A stretch of DNA of 64,000 nt from Nocardioides pinisoli (GCF_024199985.1 NZ_JANARS010000007.1:124001-188000), one strand, 5' to 3'. Numbered from the stretch's first letter, positions 9,312 to 18,218 are shown. The notes: generated from the sequence alone by a model not told the origin. Numbers and translations: made by a program.

Positions 9312-10198
9312 GCGTCGTCGTACGCCGGGTGGGTCCCGAGGCGGCCGCCGACGTCCTGGCCGTGGTCAAGGAGGCGTTCGGTGCGCGCCCCGTCCTCGAC
9401 CCGCCCGCCGACGCGCTCGGCGAGGACCTCGACTCCGTCCGGAGGCTGCTGGCCAGGCGGGGCGGCCTGGTCGCCGTCCTGGACGACCGGCCGGTGGGAT
9501 GCGTCGTCCTCGACCCCGCCCCTGACGGGCTCGTGCTGCGGCGCTTCGGCGTGACGCCCGCCGCGCAGGGCAGGGGAGTGGCCTCGGCGCTGGTGGAGGC
9601 GGCCGTGGAGACGGCCATCGGCCGCTCGGCGGTGCGCGTCGTCGCGCGCGAGGAGCTGCCCGGCACGGTCGCCTTCTGGGAGGCCCACGACTTCGTCGTC
9701 ACCGGCGGCACGAGCCCCTACGTCGAGCTCGCCCGGTGGCTCGGCACGAACTTCGACGCCCCCGACGCCGAGACGATGCGCGAGCTCGGTGTGCGGGTGG
9801 GCTCCGGGCTCGTGGCCGGTGACCTGGTGGTGCTCACCGGCGAGCTCGGCGCCGGCAAGACGACGTTCACCCAGGGGCTCGGCGAGGGCCTGGGGGTGCG
9901 CGGCGGCGTGACGTCGCCGACGTTCGTGATCGCCCGCGTCCACCCGGCCCTGGGCGACGGGCCCGACCTCGTCCACGTCGACGCCTACCGGCTCGGCGGG
10001 CTCGACGAGCTCGACGACCTCGACCTCGACGCGTCCCTCGACTCGGCCGTGACCGTGGTGGAGTGGGGCGCGGGCCTGGCCGAGGGGCTGGCCGACTCGC
10101 GGCTGGAGGTCGTCATCGAGCGGACCGTCGGCGACGCGCCGGGCACCGACGAGCTCGACCCGCGCCGGGTTTCGCTGCGCTGGATCGTCGGCCAGTAG
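9308..10198 (+). CDS. tsaE: GNAT acetyltransferase fused to TsaE
   Basis: This 296-residue protein joins two domains. Residues 1 to about 140 form a GNAT acetyltransferase with the acetyl-CoA loop RRFGVTPAAQGRGVASALVEA. Residues from about 143 form TsaE, the ATPase of the t6A37 tRNA-modification machinery, with Walker A GELGAGKTT at 178-186, then TSPTFVIARVH and VEWGAGLAE. TsaE alone is about 150 residues, so the extra half is a true fusion and not a misplaced start: the GTG at 9308 overlaps the previous stop (GTGA) and the frame is open throughout. It is followed by tsaB, rimI and tsaD. The acetylation target is unknown. Confidence 0.93.
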   Translation: MSVVVRRVGPEAAADVLAVVKEAFGARPVLDPPADALGEDLDSVRRLLARRGGLVAVLDDRPVGCVVLDPAPDGLVLRRFGVTPAAQGRGVASALVEAAVETAIGRSAVRVVAREELPGTVAFWEAHDFVVTGGTSPYVELARWLGTNFDAPDAETMRELGVRVGSGLVAGDLVVLTGELGAGKTTFTQGLGEGLGVRGGVTSPTFVIARVHPALGDGPDLVHVDAYRLGGLDELDDLDLDASLDSAVTVVEWGAGLAEGLADSRLEVVIERTVGDAPGTDELDPRRVSLRWIVGQ

Positions 10199-10201
10199 CC
10201 T
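10196..10201 (+). promoter_or_regulatory. possible internal -10 box before tsaB
   Basis: TAGCCT overlaps the TAG stop codon of the tsaE fusion and lies 7 bases before the GTG of tsaB, which has no ribosome-binding sequence. tsaB may therefore also be expressed from its own leaderless transcript. Confidence 0.4.
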
Positions 10202-10208
10202 CGACGCC

Positions 10209-10847
10209 GTGCTCCTCGCCTTCGACACCGCGACCCCGCTGGTCTCCGTCGCCCTCCACGACGGCGAGCGGGTGGTCGTCGAGCACTCGTCCGAGCAGCC
10301 GATGAAGCACGGCGAGCACCTCGCACCGCTCATCGCCCGCGCCATGGAGGACGCCGGCGTCGTCCGACAGGACCTGACGGCGATCGCCGTCGGGATCGGT
10401 CCGGGTCCGTTCACCGGCCTCCGCGTCGGCGTCGTGACGGCACGCACCCTCGGCTTCGTGCTCGACGTCCCGGTCTACGGGGTCTGCTCCCTCGACGCCG
10501 TGGCGCTCGAGGTCGTCGGCAGCCGCTCGGCGCCCGGCAGCTTCCTCGTCGCGACCGACGCCCGACGCAAGGAGGTCTACCTGGCCTCCTACGACGCCGA
10601 CGGCCGGCGGCTCGAGGGGCCCGTGGTCACCCGGCCGGCCGAGGTCGCCACCGACGCGCCCGTGGCGGGAGCCGGACCCGAGCTCTACCCCGACGCGTTC
10701 CCGCAGGCGATCACCCCGGCCCGCCCCAGTGCGGGCTGGTTGGCTGCGGGCGTCGCCGACGAGCTCGTAGAATTGCTGGACCCCGAGCCCCTCTACCTGC
10801 GGCGTCCCGACGCGGTCGCCAACGCCCCCAGAAAGCCCGTGCTGTGA
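10209..10847 (+). CDS. tsaB: tRNA t6A synthesis protein TsaB
   Basis: This is an ASKHA-fold pseudo-enzyme that partners TsaD and TsaE in adding threonylcarbamoyl to A37 of ANN-decoding tRNAs. The 212-residue protein begins MLLAFDTATPLVSVAL and carries IGPGPFTGLRVG, the family signature. Its stop overlaps the rimI start (GTGA). Confidence 0.95.
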   Translation: MLLAFDTATPLVSVALHDGERVVVEHSSEQPMKHGEHLAPLIARAMEDAGVVRQDLTAIAVGIGPGPFTGLRVGVVTARTLGFVLDVPVYGVCSLDAVALEVVGSRSAPGSFLVATDARRKEVYLASYDADGRRLEGPVVTRPAEVATDAPVAGAGPELYPDAFPQAITPARPSAGWLAAGVADELVELLDPEPLYLRRPDAVANAPRKPVL

Positions 10848-11299
10848 TCCGTCCCGCCACGCTCGCCGACCTGCCTGCCCTGAGCGCCCTCGAGCAGGAG
10901 CTCTTCGGTCCCGACGCGTGGAACGAGGCGCTGATCCGCCAGGAGATCGAGGGGCCCGGGCGACGGTTCGTCGTCGCCGACGACCTCTCCGGCTATGCCG
11001 TCACGATGACCGCGGGCGACATCGTCGACCTGCTTCGCATCGGCGTACGTCCCGAGGCGCGGCGCACCGGCATCGCCTCGCGCCTGCTCGACGAGCTCCT
11101 CGTCGACACCGACGGCGCGTCGCGGATGCTGCTCGAGGTCAGCGTGACCAACGCCCCCGCCCTCGGGTTCTACGTGGCGCGGCAGTTCAGCGTCATCGAC
11201 GTGCGCCCGCACTACTACCGCGACGGCTCGGAGGCGCTGGTGATGTGTCGCTGGCTGCCGGGTGCCGCCCGCACGCCCACGGCGACGGCCCATGACTGA
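10844..11299 (+). CDS. rimI: ribosomal protein alanine acetyltransferase
   Basis: This is a 151-residue single GNAT domain. Its acetyl-CoA loop is [18 protein letters not shown], and [28 protein letters not shown] matches the RimI signature region. RimI acetylates the N-terminus of ribosomal protein S18 and other proteins, and it is conserved between tsaB and tsaD in actinomycetes. Note that the upstream tsaE carries its own GNAT domain, so this operon encodes two acetyltransferase folds. The GTG start overlaps the tsaB stop, and the gene runs 8 bases into tsaD. Confidence 0.93.
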   Translation: MIRPATLADLPALSALEQELFGPDAWNEALIRQEIEGPGRRFVVADDLSGYAVTMTAGDIVDLLRIGVRPEARRTGIASRLLDELLVDTDGASRMLLEVSVTNAPALGFYVARQFSVIDVRPHYYRDGSEALVMCRWLPGAARTPTATAHD

Positions 11300-12338
11300 C
11301 GAGCCGCTGGTCCTCGGCATCGAGACCTCCTGCGACGAGACGGGGGTCGGCATCGTCCGGGGCCACACCCTGCTGGCCGACACGGTCGCGAGCAGCGTCG
11401 AGGAGCACGCCCGCTTCGGCGGCGTCGTGCCCGAGGTCGCCAGCCGCGCCCACCTCGAGGCGATGGTGCCGACGATCGAGCGCGCCGCGGACACGGCCGG
11501 GATCGCGCTCAGCGACATCGACGCCGTGGCCGTCACCAGCGGCCCCGGGCTGGCCGGTGCGCTGCTCGTGGGCGTGGCCAGCGCCAAGGCCCTGGCCCTC
11601 GGCCTGGGCAAGCCCATCTACGGCGTCAACCACCTCGCCGCCCACGTCGCCGTCGACCAGCTCGAGCACGGCCCGCTGCCGGAGCCCTGCCTGGCCATGC
11701 TCGTGTCCGGAGGGCACTCCAGCCTGCTGGAGGTCACCGACGTCACCGTGGGGGTCGAGCCCATGGGCTCGACCATTGACGACGCGGCGGGGGAGGCCTT
11801 CGACAAGGTCGCCCGGCTGCTCGGGCTGCCGTTCCCCGGCGGCCCCCACATCGACAAGCAGGCCCGCAGCGGCAACAGCGTCGCCATCGACTTCCCGCGC
11901 GGCCTCACCAGCCGCCGTGACCTCGAGCGGCACCGCTTCGACTTCTCGTTCTCCGGCCTCAAGACCGCCGTGGCCCGCTGGGTCGAGACCCAGCAGCGCG
12001 AGGGCGCCACCATCGATGTCGCCGACGTGGCCGCCTCCTTCCAGGAGGCGGTCTGCGACGTGCTGACCCGCAAGGCGATCGACGCGGCCACCAGCCGGGG
12101 GATCGAGGACATCCTCATCGGCGGCGGCGTGGCCGCCAACAGCCGGCTGCGCGCGATGGCCGAGGAGCGGGCGGCCGCCCACGGCATCCGCGTGCGGGTG
12201 CCGCGTCCGGGCCTGTGCACCGACAACGGCGCCATGGTCGCCGCCCTCGGGGCCGAGCTCGTCGCCCGCGGCCGTACGCCGTCCCTGCTCGACCTGCCGG
12301 CCGACTCGTCGCAGCCGATCACGACCGTCGTCGCCTGA
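11292..12338 (+). CDS. tsaD: tRNA threonylcarbamoyltransferase TsaD
   Basis: This is the catalytic subunit that transfers the threonylcarbamoyl group to A37 of tRNA. The 348-residue protein has the metal-binding pair His114 and His118 in NHLAAHVA, the ASKHA phosphate loop [12 protein letters not shown], and [11 protein letters not shown] plus CTDNGAMVA near the C-terminus. The start overlaps rimI by 8 bases. It ends the nine-gene operon and is followed directly by a strong terminator. Confidence 0.97.
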   Translation: MTDEPLVLGIETSCDETGVGIVRGHTLLADTVASSVEEHARFGGVVPEVASRAHLEAMVPTIERAADTAGIALSDIDAVAVTSGPGLAGALLVGVASAKALALGLGKPIYGVNHLAAHVAVDQLEHGPLPEPCLAMLVSGGHSSLLEVTDVTVGVEPMGSTIDDAAGEAFDKVARLLGLPFPGGPHIDKQARSGNSVAIDFPRGLTSRRDLERHRFDFSFSGLKTAVARWVETQQREGATIDVADVAASFQEAVCDVLTRKAIDAATSRGIEDILIGGGVAANSRLRAMAEERAAAHGIRVRVPRPGLCTDNGAMVAALGAELVARGRTPSLLDLPADSSQPITTVVA

Positions 12339-12356
12339 CGGGCCGGACATGACGAA

Positions 12357-12380
12357 GGTCCCCGCCCGAGAGCGGGGACC
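12357..12380. terminator. terminator of the tsaD operon
   Basis: ggtccccgc (12357-12365) and gcggggacc (12372-12380) form a perfect 9-bp stem with a 6-base loop. It lies between the converging ends of tsaD and the type VII secretion-type gene and probably serves both strands. Confidence 0.75.
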
Positions 12381-12410
12381 TGCATCACGGACACTCGACC
12401 GAGGCGAGGC

Positions 12411-13919
12411 TCAGTCGAGGACTCCTGGGGCGACGTCGTCGTCGCCGAGCCAGTCCTGCTCGTAGACCAGGCTGTCCCGGTCGGTCACCTGGTCACGGTC
12501 GCCCTTGCGGCCACCGCGACCCGAGGCGCCACCGGCGCCGGCGCCACGGGCACCGCTGGATCCGCGACCGGAGCCCTGGCCAGCGCTGCGACCGCCGGCC
12601 GACCCGGCGCCGCGTCCACCGGCGGAGCCGGCGCTGCGCGCACCTGCCGAGCCGGCACCGCGCGCACCCGCGGCACCCGTCCCGCGGGCGGAGGACGCCG
12701 AGCCCGCGCCGCGGGCAGAGGCCGGTGAGCCGGCCGACGCGCCACGAGCCGCCGCCGAGCCGGCGGAGCCGGCAGGACGCGAGAGCGCACCAGCGCTGGC
12801 GCTGCGGCCGGTCGCCCCGATCGGGCGGGCCGGCGAGCTGCCGGCCGGTGCGGGGGCGGAGCCGGCTCGGATGCCGCCTGCCATGCCGCTCGCACCACCC
12901 GCGGCACCTGCGGCGCCCATCGCGGCGGCGCTGACGCCGCCGGTCGAGCCACCCGTCACGGCGGCGGGGGCCTGACCGGCCGTGGGGTTGTAGGTGACCC
13001 CGCTCTGCGACGAGCCGCTCACCGTGCTGGTGGGGCCCTGGACGTCGGTCGGGTGCGTCGGATGGGTGGGCGTGGTGATCGGGCGCTGCGGGTCGATCGG
13101 CTCGGGCTTCTCCGGGTTGATCGGCTCGGGCTTCTCCGGCCTCTCGGGCCTCTCCGGCTCGGGCTTCTCCGGCCTCTCGGGCTCGGGCTTCTCGGGCCGG
13201 TCCGGCCGGTCGGGCTTCTCCGGGTCCTTCGGGTCCCTCGAGTCGGTCGGGTCGGGGGCGCCGGGGGTGCCGGGCGGGGTGCCCGGGGTGGTCGGCACGC
13301 TGGGCCCGGTCGGGCTGCTCGGCACGGACGGCGGTGGCTCGGTCGGGTCGGGCTGGCCGTGGATCGCCTTCATCGGCGGGATGGAGCCGAGGAACACGGC
13401 GTCGAGCTTCTGCGTCCACTGCGCGGCCGCGGCCTCCTGCTCGGCGCGGGCGGTGTTGTAGGCCGCCATCTCCTGGTTGGCGGCCTGCCGCCTGCTGGCC
13501 TCGGCGTGTATCTCCTCGGGCGTGGGCGGAGCGCCCGGCGACGGAGTCGGCGCCTTGTAGGCCGGTGGCTGGTTGAGGTCGGCCATGCTCGCCTCGGCGG
13601 CCTTGGCCTGCCTCATCACCTGGGCGGTGTCCCTGAGGGCGTCACCGCCGGCGACGAGCCGGGTGCCCTTGTCCTCCATGCTCGCGGAGGACGCCTCGAA
13701 GGCCGACAGCAGGGCGTCGGCCATCATCCCGGACAGCCCACCTTCCGCGCCGTCGCCCTCACCGTCGCGGATCTGCTTGGCGCCGCGGCGCAACGCGGAC
13801 GCCGTGTCCTTCAGGATGTCGCCGCAGAACCTCCAGTTGTCTCCCGCGAGGTCGCTGGCCTCGTCCTTGGCCCCGGTGAGGTAGGTGCGCAGGCGGGCGC
13901 GCTCAGGTCCGTCGGTCAT
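12411..13919 (-). CDS. type VII secretion-type proline/alanine-rich protein
   Basis: This 502-residue protein has three parts. The N-terminal helical region (about residues 1-170) resembles the WXG100/PPE helical-hairpin class and contains GDNWRFCGDIL. A Pro/Glu/Lys segment follows (about 205-285) with repeated EKPEPERP-type units. The C-terminal half is rich in Ala, Gly and Ser with repeated GAGSAG-like blocks and ends WLGDDDVAPGVLD; an acidic D-D-V-A-P-G-V tail recurs on actinobacterial type VII-linked proteins as I know them. There is no signal peptide. The start is the ATG at 13919, overlapping the stop of the upstream helical protein (TGATG), so the two are coupled. The longer open frame upstream is a shadow. 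The function is unknown; export as a pair is inference. Confidence 0.75.
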   Translation of the reverse strand: MTDGPERARLRTYLTGAKDEASDLAGDNWRFCGDILKDTASALRRGAKQIRDGEGDGAEGGLSGMMADALLSAFEASSASMEDKGTRLVAGGDALRDTAQVMRQAKAAEASMADLNQPPAYKAPTPSPGAPPTPEEIHAEASRRQAANQEMAAYNTARAEQEAAAAQWTQKLDAVFLGSIPPMKAIHGQPDPTEPPPSVPSSPTGPSVPTTPGTPPGTPGAPDPTDSRDPKDPEKPDRPDRPEKPEPERPEKPEPERPERPEKPEPINPEKPEPIDPQRPITTPTHPTHPTDVQGPTSTVSGSSQSGVTYNPTAGQAPAAVTGGSTGGVSAAAMGAAGAAGGASGMAGGIRAGSAPAPAGSSPARPIGATGRSASAGALSRPAGSAGSAAARGASAGSPASARGAGSASSARGTGAAGARGAGSAGARSAGSAGGRGAGSAGGRSAGQGSGRGSSGARGAGAGGASGRGGRKGDRDQVTDRDSLVYEQDWLGDDDVAPGVLD

Positions 13920-14365
13920 CAGGCACCGTCCCCTGCGGCCGGGGGCTCGGTGTACTGGCCGTCGCCCATGGTGCTGCTCGACGACTGGTCGCGCGCGTGG
14001 TCGATGGTGTCGTTGACCTGGGCGAGCGCGGCCGCACGCATCGTCATCTCGGCGTTGGTGCTGCCGTCGACGTCGCGGACGTCGTCGGCCCAGATCTTGA
14101 TCGCCTCGCTGTAGGCGCGCAACGAGTCGGCGAGCTTCTGGAACTCCTGCTCGGCCTCCTGGTGGGCCATCTGCGCGTTGACGCCGAGGCGGAAGCCGTT
14201 GGTCGAGCCGCCGAAGTGATCGGTCCCCACCGGCACGACCCTCGTGTCGACGAGACCGTCGGAGTTGCTGGTGAGGAGTGCGGTGATGCTCTGGATCAGG
14301 CTCTCGGGCGCGTTGATGCCCTTCATCACATCCGTGACGAGTCCTACGTCTGCAGCGGTCAGCAT
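13919..14365 (-). CDS. small helical protein, WXG100/ESX-like
   Basis: This is a 148-residue mostly alpha-helical protein with no signal peptide and no cysteine. Its second half (QEAEQEFQKLADSLRAYSEA, then a KIWADDVRDVDGST turn and a further helix) is compatible with the helix-turn-helix hairpin of ESX/WXG100 substrates, with the W-A-D turn in place of WXG. The ATG at 14365 is preceded by ggggga at ideal spacing; in-frame ATGs at 14416 and 14422 lack such a site. It is the first gene of a two-gene operon with the larger proline-rich protein. No ESX core genes (EccC, EccD) are in the window, so a secretion machine would have to lie elsewhere. Confidence 0.65.
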   Translation of the reverse strand: MLTAADVGLVTDVMKGINAPESLIQSITALLTSNSDGLVDTRVVPVGTDHFGGSTNGFRLGVNAQMAHQEAEQEFQKLADSLRAYSEAIKIWADDVRDVDGSTNAEMTMRAAALAQVNDTIDHARDQSSSSTMGDGQYTEPPAAGDGA

Positions 14366-14468
14366 GCGTCCCCCATTCCCGCCGCTCGAGGCGGCGAAAC
14401 CACTTGTGTCGCGCATTTTCACAGATCGCCCGGTCCGGTCGCGAAACGCGCCGGCAGGACGGGTCCGC

Positions 14469-14474
14469 TACCCT
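14469..14474 (+). promoter_or_regulatory. -10 box of lipoprotein gene (leaderless)
   Basis: TACCCT is placed 7 bases before the GTG at 14482. The absence of a ribosome-binding sequence supports that GTG as the true start. Confidence 0.5.
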
Positions 14475-14481
14475 CGGCGGC

Positions 14482-15141
14482 GTGCGACGCCGACTCGGGG
14501 GTAGGACGATGGGTGGACGCGTGACCGCTGCGGTGGCGGTCTCGATCGTGACGCTGCTGGCGCTGGGCGCGTGCGGGGCCGACGAGGGCGGGACCGACCC
14601 GTCCGGGGCCGAGACGTCGTCGACGTCCCCGACCGACAGCCCCACGGACACCCTGACCCCGAGCCCGACCGAGCCGTTGCTCGTTCCCGAGGCCGAGGCG
14701 GTCGAGCCTGCCTCCGGGCCGCGGCTCGACGTCAGCGACATCCGCGTCAACGCGCCCCGGGGGTGGAAGCGGCACTTCGACTCCGTGGTCGTCGACACCG
14801 CGCTCGGGCGCGTGGACGGGATGAGCGGGGGCGTGCTGCTCAGCGTGGCCGCGACGGGCGGTGACGTGCTGACGCCGAAGCAGGCCGAGAGGTACTTCCA
14901 GAAGCCCGGGACGAGGCCGCCGAACTACGAGAAGCAGGACGACGTCCTGATGGGTGGACTCACCGCGGGCTACTACACGGCGCGGGACAAGTCCTACGAG
15001 ATCCACGCCGTCACGCTCTGGGAGGACAACCACGTCACGAAGGTCCAGCTGAACTTCGACCCCAAGGTCCCGGACGAGGTGCAGCAGGAGCTGCTGCAGT
15101 CAGTGATCGCGAGCTACTCCAGCCCGCGGATGCGCTTGTGA
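14482..15141 (+). CDS. putative lipoprotein
   Basis: This 219-residue protein has a basic start (MRRRLGG), a hydrophobic stretch, and the lipobox LALGAC with Cys31 as the lipidation site. A Thr/Ser/Pro/Asp-rich linker follows (about residues 38-65). The rest is a soluble domain of about 150 residues with no motif I can name. The N-terminal features are clear, so anchoring to the outer face of the membrane is likely. It is divergent from the type VII-like pair and converges with the beta-propeller gene, with only 18 bases between stops. Confidence 0.8.
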   Translation: MRRRLGGRTMGGRVTAAVAVSIVTLLALGACGADEGGTDPSGAETSSTSPTDSPTDTLTPSPTEPLLVPEAEAVEPASGPRLDVSDIRVNAPRGWKRHFDSVVVDTALGRVDGMSGGVLLSVAATGGDVLTPKQAERYFQKPGTRPPNYEKQDDVLMGGLTAGYYTARDKSYEIHAVTLWEDNHVTKVQLNFDPKVPDEVQQELLQSVIASYSSPRMRL

Positions 15142-15159
15142 CCTGCCCCGGCCCGACGC

Positions 15160-16404
15160 TCATCGCTGCATGACGTCCGGGGCGGCGAGCATGAGCCTCA
15201 CCTCACCCGGCTCGACGTCCACCGCCTCGCCGCCGATCCGCTCGACCGTGCCGTCGAGCCCCAGGCGTACGACGTACTGCTGGCCACCGGTCACCACGGC
15301 GGCCACCACCGTGCCGTCGTCCTCCCACGCCACTTCGGGGTTGATGCCGACGACGTCGGTCCGGGAGCCGGTCAGCTCGAAGTCGACCACCCGCTCGCCG
15401 GTCGTGGCGTCGAGGATCGCCAGCGTGGGTGAGCCCTCCGGCGTCAAGTAGTCGGTGAAGCCGAGCAGGTGGCGGCCGTCGGGACTGAAGCCCAGGAGCG
15501 AGTAGTCGCACGTGCGCCAGACCTCGGCACCGCCGGCCCCTGCGTCGCGCACCTGCCAGCAGGAGCCGTCGCCGGTGAACCGGGTCTGGACCGTGAGGAG
15601 TCCGCTCACCTCGGACGCCGAACCGACGCGCAGCGAACCGGGGAGCGGGGTGGTGCTCCCGTCCGGGCCGACGACGGACGCGGACTCCTGCCCTGTGCCG
15701 GCGTCCAGGATGCTCACCAGGACGGCGTCTCCCGGCAGGAAGCCCACCGGTCGGACCCGGCCGTCCTGCGGCCCGGGCGCCAGCGGCGTCCGGCGCTCCT
15801 CGCGCGCCCCGTCGCGGTCGCGGTCGACGAGGACCCACCGGTCCCCGTCGTACTCGGCCCACGCGATGCGCGAGCCGTCCGCCGACACCGCCAGGTGGCT
15901 GGTCGGAGCCGCCTCGTCCAGCACCTCGAAGTCGGGTCCGAGCACCTGGACGCCCACGGCGCCCTCGTTCTTCGGATCGATGAAGTTGATGCCGATCCAG
16001 CCGTCGGCGTAGGGCGTCAGCTGGTCGTAGAGCCGGGGGAGGTCGACGTCCTCGCCGTCGACGATGAGGCGCTGTCCGTCGAGGTCGAGGAGGGGCTCGG
16101 CCAGCTCCTCGCTCACGGGAGCGCTGCGCGGGTCGATGCGGACGGTCCCGGTGACCCGCGGTGCAGGCGGCTCGGTGGCCGGCGGGACGTCGCTGCGGGT
16201 GGTCGGACCGACCATGTCCACGCCGAACGGCACCGCGATCGCCAGGACCGCGGCGACCGCGGCGCCCGCGGCCGCACGGCGGCGGCGCTGGATCCGACGG
16301 GCACGTGCGTGGACGTCGGTGACGGTGAAGGGGGTGCGCTGGAGCGGGTCGGCGGCGCCGTGGAGGGCGTCGCGCACCTGGTCCTCGAGGGGGGTGGGGC
16401 TCAT
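15160..16404 (-). CDS. membrane-anchored beta-propeller partner of ECF sigma factor
   Basis: This 414-residue protein has a short cytoplasmic N-terminus (about residues 1-38, ending in an RRRRR cluster), one membrane segment (AAGAAVAAVLAIAVPFGV, about 40-58), and an external domain of WD40/TolB-like repeats with units such as LAVSADGSRIAWAEYD and LLGFSPDGRHLLGF. It overlaps the upstream sigma factor gene (ATGA). Position and topology suggest it controls the sigma factor. It lacks a zinc-binding anti-sigma motif, so it may be a sensor rather than a classical anti-sigma factor. A paralogue with the same layout lies at 25357-26727. Confidence 0.8.
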   Translation of the reverse strand: MSPTPLEDQVRDALHGAADPLQRTPFTVTDVHARARRIQRRRRAAAGAAVAAVLAIAVPFGVDMVGPTTRSDVPPATEPPAPRVTGTVRIDPRSAPVSEELAEPLLDLDGQRLIVDGEDVDLPRLYDQLTPYADGWIGINFIDPKNEGAVGVQVLGPDFEVLDEAAPTSHLAVSADGSRIAWAEYDGDRWVLVDRDRDGAREERRTPLAPGPQDGRVRPVGFLPGDAVLVSILDAGTGQESASVVGPDGSTTPLPGSLRVGSASEVSGLLTVQTRFTGDGSCWQVRDAGAGGAEVWRTCDYSLLGFSPDGRHLLGFTDYLTPEGSPTLAILDATTGERVVDFELTGSRTDVVGINPEVAWEDDGTVVAAVVTGGQQYVVRLGLDGTVERIGGEAVDVEPGEVRLMLAAPDVMQR

Positions 16405-16967
16405 CGGGCATCGTCTCCGGACGCGTGGGGGTCGAGGGACTGCGGGGCGCGGGCGCGCAGGGCGGCGAGCGCGCGACTGGCCTGGGACTTGACCGTCCCG
16501 ACGGAGATCCCGAGCACGTCGGCGATCTCGGCCTCGCTCAGCTGCTCGTAGTAGCGCAGCACGACGACCGAGCGCTGCTTGGGCGGCAGGGTCTGGACGA
16601 ACGACCAGAGGATTCCGCCCATGCCGTCGTCGTAGGTGTCCAGCGCGCCCGTCTCGGGCATCGTGTCGGTCGCGTGCTCGCGTCGCTTCCACGCCCGGCG
16701 CCACAGCGAGTTGTTCTCGTTGACCATGATCCGGCGGACGTAGCCGTCGAGCGCCTCGCGGTCGCGGATCCGGTCCCAGGAGAGGTAGAGCTTAGCGAAG
16801 GCCGTCTGGAGCAGGTCCTCGGCGCCGGCGTGGTCGCCGGCGAGGAGGTAGGCGGTCCGGTAGAGCGCCGGCTGGCGCGCCGACATGTACGCCGAGAAAT
16901 CGGCGTCCTTGTCAGACCGGTCGTGCCGCCGGTCCTGCGCACCCATGTCGACGAGTGTCGCGCCCAT
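16401..16967 (-). CDS. ECF RNA polymerase sigma factor, SigE family
   Basis: This 188-residue sigma-70 family protein has region 2 (ALYRTAYLLAGDHAGAEDLLQTAFAKLYLSWDRI) and region 4 (LPPKQRSVVVLRYYEQLSEAEIADVLGISVGTVKSQASRAL, split here by function: the helix-turn-helix is EIADVLGISVGTVKSQ). It matches the actinobacterial SigE family (TIGR02983 type). The ATG at 16967 follows aggagg. It is co-transcribed with the beta-propeller membrane protein, overlapping it as ATGA. An ECF-like promoter upstream is nearly identical to one ahead of a second, frameshifted sigma gene in this window, which suggests autoregulation. Confidence 0.92.
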   Translation of the reverse strand: MGATLVDMGAQDRRHDRSDKDADFSAYMSARQPALYRTAYLLAGDHAGAEDLLQTAFAKLYLSWDRIRDREALDGYVRRIMVNENNSLWRRAWKRREHATDTMPETGALDTYDDGMGGILWSFVQTLPPKQRSVVVLRYYEQLSEAEIADVLGISVGTVKSQASRALAALRARAPQSLDPHASGDDAR

Positions 16968-17019
16968 CCTCCACCTCCTGTTCGCACTGTTCACGCGCGC
17001 GGCGTGTCGGGATGAGGAC

Positions 17020-17043
17020 GCGGCTCCCCGCCCGGTGGTTGCA
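17020..17043 (-). promoter_or_regulatory. candidate ECF promoter of the sigma gene
   Basis: On the minus strand TGCAACC (17043-17037) is followed by CCGGGCGGG and, 16 bases after the GCAACC box, by CGTC. The same combination is found upstream of the second sigma gene near 27291. A GCAAC-like -35 with a CGTC-like -10 fits ECF promoters in general. Confidence 0.5.
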
Positions 17044-17099
17044 TCTGTTTGGTCGACGTTGCAAGGCTCGCGTCGACTCGACTCACAGGAGGCACATCC

Positions 17100-18218
17100 A
17101 TGCAGCAGGTCCAGGCCGTCGTCGCCCTCGCGAAGGGCGAGCCGGTGCAGCTCACCACGATCAACGTCCCCGATCCCGGCCCGGGCGAGGCGGTGGTGAG
17201 GATCCAGGCCTGCGGCGTGTGCCACACCGACCTCCACTACCGCGAGGGCGGCATCAACGACGACTTCCCCTTCCTGCTCGGCCACGAGGCCGCCGGGATC
17301 GTCGAGTCTGTGGGTCCCGACGTGACGTCGGTGGCTCCGGGTGACTTCGTGGTCCTCAACTGGCGGGCCGTGTGCGGCGACTGCCGGGCGTGCGACCGCG
17401 GCGAGCCGTGGTACTGCTTCGCCACCCACAACGCCACCCAGAAGATGACGCTCGCGGAGGGGGAGCTCGCCGGCACCGAGCTGTCGCCCGCGCTGGGCAT
17501 CGGCGCCTTCGCGGAGAAGACGCTGGTCGCGGCCGGGCAGTGCACGAAGGTCGACCCCTCGGCCCGGGCCGCGGCCGTCGGCCTCCTCGGCTGCGGGGTG
17601 ATGGCCGGGCTCGGTGCGGCGATCAACACCGGCAACGTCGGCCGCGGCTCCACGGTCGCGGTGATCGGCTGCGGCGGGGTCGGTGCCGCCGCCATCGCCG
17701 GCGCCGCCCTGGCGGGAGCCTCGAAGATCATCGCCGTCGACATCGACGACCGGAAGCTCGAGCAGGCCCGCGCGATGGGCGCCACGCACACGGTGAACTC
17801 GAAGGACGTCGACGCCGTCGAGGCGATCCGCGAGCTGACCCCGCCCGCCGACAGCACCGGCCACGAGGGCGGGGCCGACGTGGTGATCGACGCCGTCGGT
17901 CGCCCGGAGACGTGGAAGCAGGCGTTCTACGCCCGTGACCTCGCCGGGACCGTGGTCCTCGTCGGCGTCCCGACTCCCGACATGAAGGTCCCCGACATCC
18001 CGCTCATCGACGTCTTCGGTCGCGGCGGGTCGCTCAAGTCGTCGTGGTACGGCGACTGCCTGCCCTCGCGCGACTTCCCGATGCTGGTCGACCTCTACCA
18101 GCAGGGCCGGCTCGACCTCGACGCCTTCGTGACCGAGGAGATCGGCATCGGCGACGTCGAGGCCGCCTTCGCCAAGATGCACTCAGGCGACGTGCTCCGC
18201 TCGGTGGTGGTGCTCTGA
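17100..18218 (+). CDS. mscR: S-(hydroxymethyl)mycothiol dehydrogenase
   Basis: This is a zinc alcohol dehydrogenase of 372 residues that oxidises the adduct of formaldehyde and mycothiol to S-formylmycothiol. Catalytic zinc ligands are Cys41 and His62. The structural zinc loop is Cys92, Cys95, Cys98 and Cys106 ([15 protein letters not shown]), and the NAD-binding motif is GCGGVG. The sequence around [11 protein letters not shown] and the next gene, an MBL-fold hydrolase, match the mycothiol-specific pair known from Mycobacterium (Rv2259-Rv2260). The ATG at 17100 follows aggagg by 7 bases. Presence of this pair implies the cell makes mycothiol. Confidence 0.93.
   Translation: MQQVQAVVALAKGEPVQLTTINVPDPGPGEAVVRIQACGVCHTDLHYREGGINDDFPFLLGHEAAGIVESVGPDVTSVAPGDFVVLNWRAVCGDCRACDRGEPWYCFATHNATQKMTLAEGELAGTELSPALGIGAFAEKTLVAAGQCTKVDPSARAAAVGLLGCGVMAGLGAAINTGNVGRGSTVAVIGCGGVGAAAIAGAALAGASKIIAVDIDDRKLEQARAMGATHTVNSKDVDAVEAIRELTPPADSTGHEGGADVVIDAVGRPETWKQAFYARDLAGTVVLVGVPTPDMKVPDIPLIDVFGRGGSLKSSWYGDCLPSRDFPMLVDLYQQGRLDLDAFVTEEIGIGDVEAAFAKMHSGDVLRSVVVL

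Noticed and set aside
12520..13240. DNA tandem repeat array
   Set aside because: The repetitive look arises from repeated Pro-Glu-Lys and Ala-Gly-Ser codons within one coding sequence, with imperfect units, not from a non-coding satellite.
14110..14400. Classical WXG100 protein
   Set aside because: The length (148 residues) and W-A-D turn do not match the roughly 100-residue WXG family strictly, so it is called ESX-like only.
12411..14798. 795-residue minus-strand frame extending the type VII-like protein upstream
   Set aside because: The extension runs over the upstream ESX-like gene and the divergent lipoprotein gene in another frame. The ATG at 13919 overlaps the upstream stop and begins the recognisable helical domain.
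16401..18182. 593-residue frame joining the sigma factor to upstream minus-strand sequence
   Set aside because: The upstream part is antisense to mscR and the MBL gene. A good ribosome-binding site precedes the ATG at 16967, where the sigma fold starts.
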